5,565 bases of DNA, from NCBI GenBank assembly GCA_023255165.1, contig JALRJD010000350.1:1-5565 (forward strand). The letters are read 5' to 3'. Position numbers and translations under genes: made by a program. The notes below the pieces were generated by a model. It made no database searches. It was not told the origin of the DNA and worked only from the letters and a program-made list of their open reading frames with translations. This DNA comes from Porticoccaceae bacterium. Its GTDB lineage: Bacteria; Pseudomonadota; Gammaproteobacteria; Pseudomonadales; Porticoccaceae. Shown piece by piece: positions 4,472 through 5,565 of this stretch; positions within the stretch are counted from its first letter, which is position 1, and each line of letters opens with the position of its first letter.

Positions 4472-5565
4472 ATGCACACAAACAGCTCTGACGCGCCAAC
4501 AAAGTCTGGTATCGGCATCGACTTTGGCACCAGTAACAGTGCCGCCGCCATTTTTGATGGCAGACGGGTTCGGTTGGTTCAGCTCAGCGAGCTCAATCCG
4601 ATTATGCCATCGGCAAACTATATTGACCGGGATTTCACCTCGACCATCGGTCAGCCGGCGATCGATGACTATATCAGCGACAACCAGGGCCGCAAGGTCG
4701 AGCTCAGCGCCGAGTTGATTGGCGAGGCGCGCACCAGTGCCGGCGGCCCCGATGGCCCGGCCAGTGAGTCGGAGACTACCAAGGTGTTTGGTCAGGCATT
4801 TAACGACTCGAGTCTGCCCGGCCGTCTGTTTCGCGGCACCAAGCGACTGTTGGGCAATGCCTCCAGCGATAAAACCCTGATCTTTGGTCGTCCATTCCGT
4901 CTGGTGGCGCTGGTAACACCGATCCTGGTTGGCATTCGCAAGGCGCTGAAACTCAGTGTCGACGACAGCACCCACGCCTGCATTGGCCACCCGGTTAATT
5001 TCGAGGGTATGGAGCAAGGCCGCAACAATATTGCCCTGCAGCGGTTGAGCGAGTCCTATCGACACGCCGGTATTGTCGATCAGTCGTTTTGCCCCGAGCC
5101 AACCGCCGCGGCGATCAGTTATCTCTATAATCACCCGCACAATCGCGATCAGTTGATGTTGACCGTTGATTTCGGTGGCGGCACCCTCGACTTCAGTATT
5201 CTGCGTCGCGAAGGTACGGAATTTACCGTTGTCGCTACCCATGGTATTGCACTGGGCGGTGACAAGATTGACCAGTGTATTTTTCGCGAACTGGTATTCC
5301 CGCTGCTTGGCAAAGGCCAGCGCTGGCGTCGGGTGGTGGATGGTTCAGAGGTCGATACGCTGTTTCCGTTTGCTGATTTTGAGGAGCTGCTGATCAACTG
5401 GCCGATCAGCTATATGCTCAACCAGAACAAATACACCGCGCCGGTGATGCAACGTATGGAAGAGGGCGACGAGGGCGCGATTGCATTCCGCCGTCTCTAT
5501 GACCTGATTAAACAAAACTACAGCTACCAGGTTTTTGAGGCCATCAAGGCGTTTAAGGCCGAGCT
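4472..5565 (+). CDS. Hsp70-family protein, YegD-like (3' end outside window)
   Basis: The frame is open from ATG 4472 to the window edge, 364 codons without a stop. It carries the Hsp70/actin ATPase signatures: phosphate-1 loop GIGIDFGTSNSAAAIFD (13-29), connect-1 region EPTAAAISY (209-217), phosphate-2 loop TVDFGGGTLDFSIL (231-244) and GGDKID (262-267). The segments ACIGHPVNFEG (169-179) and LIKQNYSYQVFEAIKAFKAE (345-364) align by eye with E. coli YegD rather than DnaK, and the DnaK motif AYFND is absent. YegD-type proteins are nucleotide-binding Hsp70 relatives of about 450 residues with little or no peptide-binding domain, so perhaps 80-100 residues lie beyond the edge. The role is unclear: a chaperone-like or regulatory ATPase. 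An in-frame TGA at 4460-4462 rules out an earlier start; no Shine-Dalgarno sequence precedes the ATG. It diverges from the dioxygenase cluster. Confidence 0.88.
   Translation, partial: MHTNSSDAPTKSGIGIDFGTSNSAAAIFDGRRVRLVQLSELNPIMPSANYIDRDFTSTIGQPAIDDYISDNQGRKVELSAELIGEARTSAGGPDGPASESETTKVFGQAFNDSSLPGRLFRGTKRLLGNASSDKTLIFGRPFRLVALVTPILVGIRKALKLSVDDSTHACIGHPVNFEGMEQGRNNIALQRLSESYRHAGIVDQSFCPEPTAAAISYLYNHPHNRDQLMLTVDFGGGTLDFSILRREGTEFTVVATHGIALGGDKIDQCIFRELVFPLLGKGQRWRRVVDGSEVDTLFPFADFEELLINWPISYMLNQNKYTAPVMQRMEEGDEGAIAFRRLYDLIKQNYSYQVFEAIKAFKAE

Noticed and set aside
4424..5242. A 272-codon open frame on the minus strand
   Set aside because: It lies opposite the Hsp70 gene, whose ATPase motifs are unmistakable. 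The antisense translation shows no recognisable domain and is a by-product of codon composition.

Overview
The window looks like a piece of a gammaproteobacterial chromosome, probably a marine or aquatic lineage. This is inferred from the protein families, the integron-integrase type and the dispersed intergenic repeats; no rRNA or other taxonomic marker is present. Coding density is high from 803 to the right end. The left 800 bases are non-coding or decayed.

Left part (1-802). At 142-408 lies the dead start of an integron integrase gene (intI). It still has a promoter, a LexA (SOS) operator and a ribosome binding site, but codon 4 is a stop and the reading frame loses integrase similarity after about 68 codons. 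The break falls at the edge of a patchwork of short dispersed repeats (about 403-800) that holds no convincing gene. Bases 1-141, upstream of the integrase promoter, are where an attI site or first cassette would lie, but I see no consensus recombination site there.

Middle part (803-4257, minus strand). Five co-directional genes are packed like an operon. In transcription order they are a TauD/TfdA-type Fe(II)/2-oxoglutarate dioxygenase, a very small DUF2256 zinc-binding protein, a renalase-like FAD oxidoreductase, a PhnA-family zinc-ribbon protein, and an adducin-like class II aldolase. Gaps are 10, 52 and 58 bases, and the last pair overlaps by one base. The 52-base gap between the DUF2256 gene and the oxidoreductase is made entirely of 14-bp tandem repeats that carry repeated -10-like hexamers. 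No shared pathway can be deduced, and the substrates of the dioxygenase, oxidoreductase and aldolase are unknown.

Right part (4258-5565). A 214-base divergent intergenic region has two sets of direct repeats and two palindromes, which are candidate operators. It leads to an Hsp70-type protein resembling E. coli YegD, read on the plus strand and cut by the window edge.
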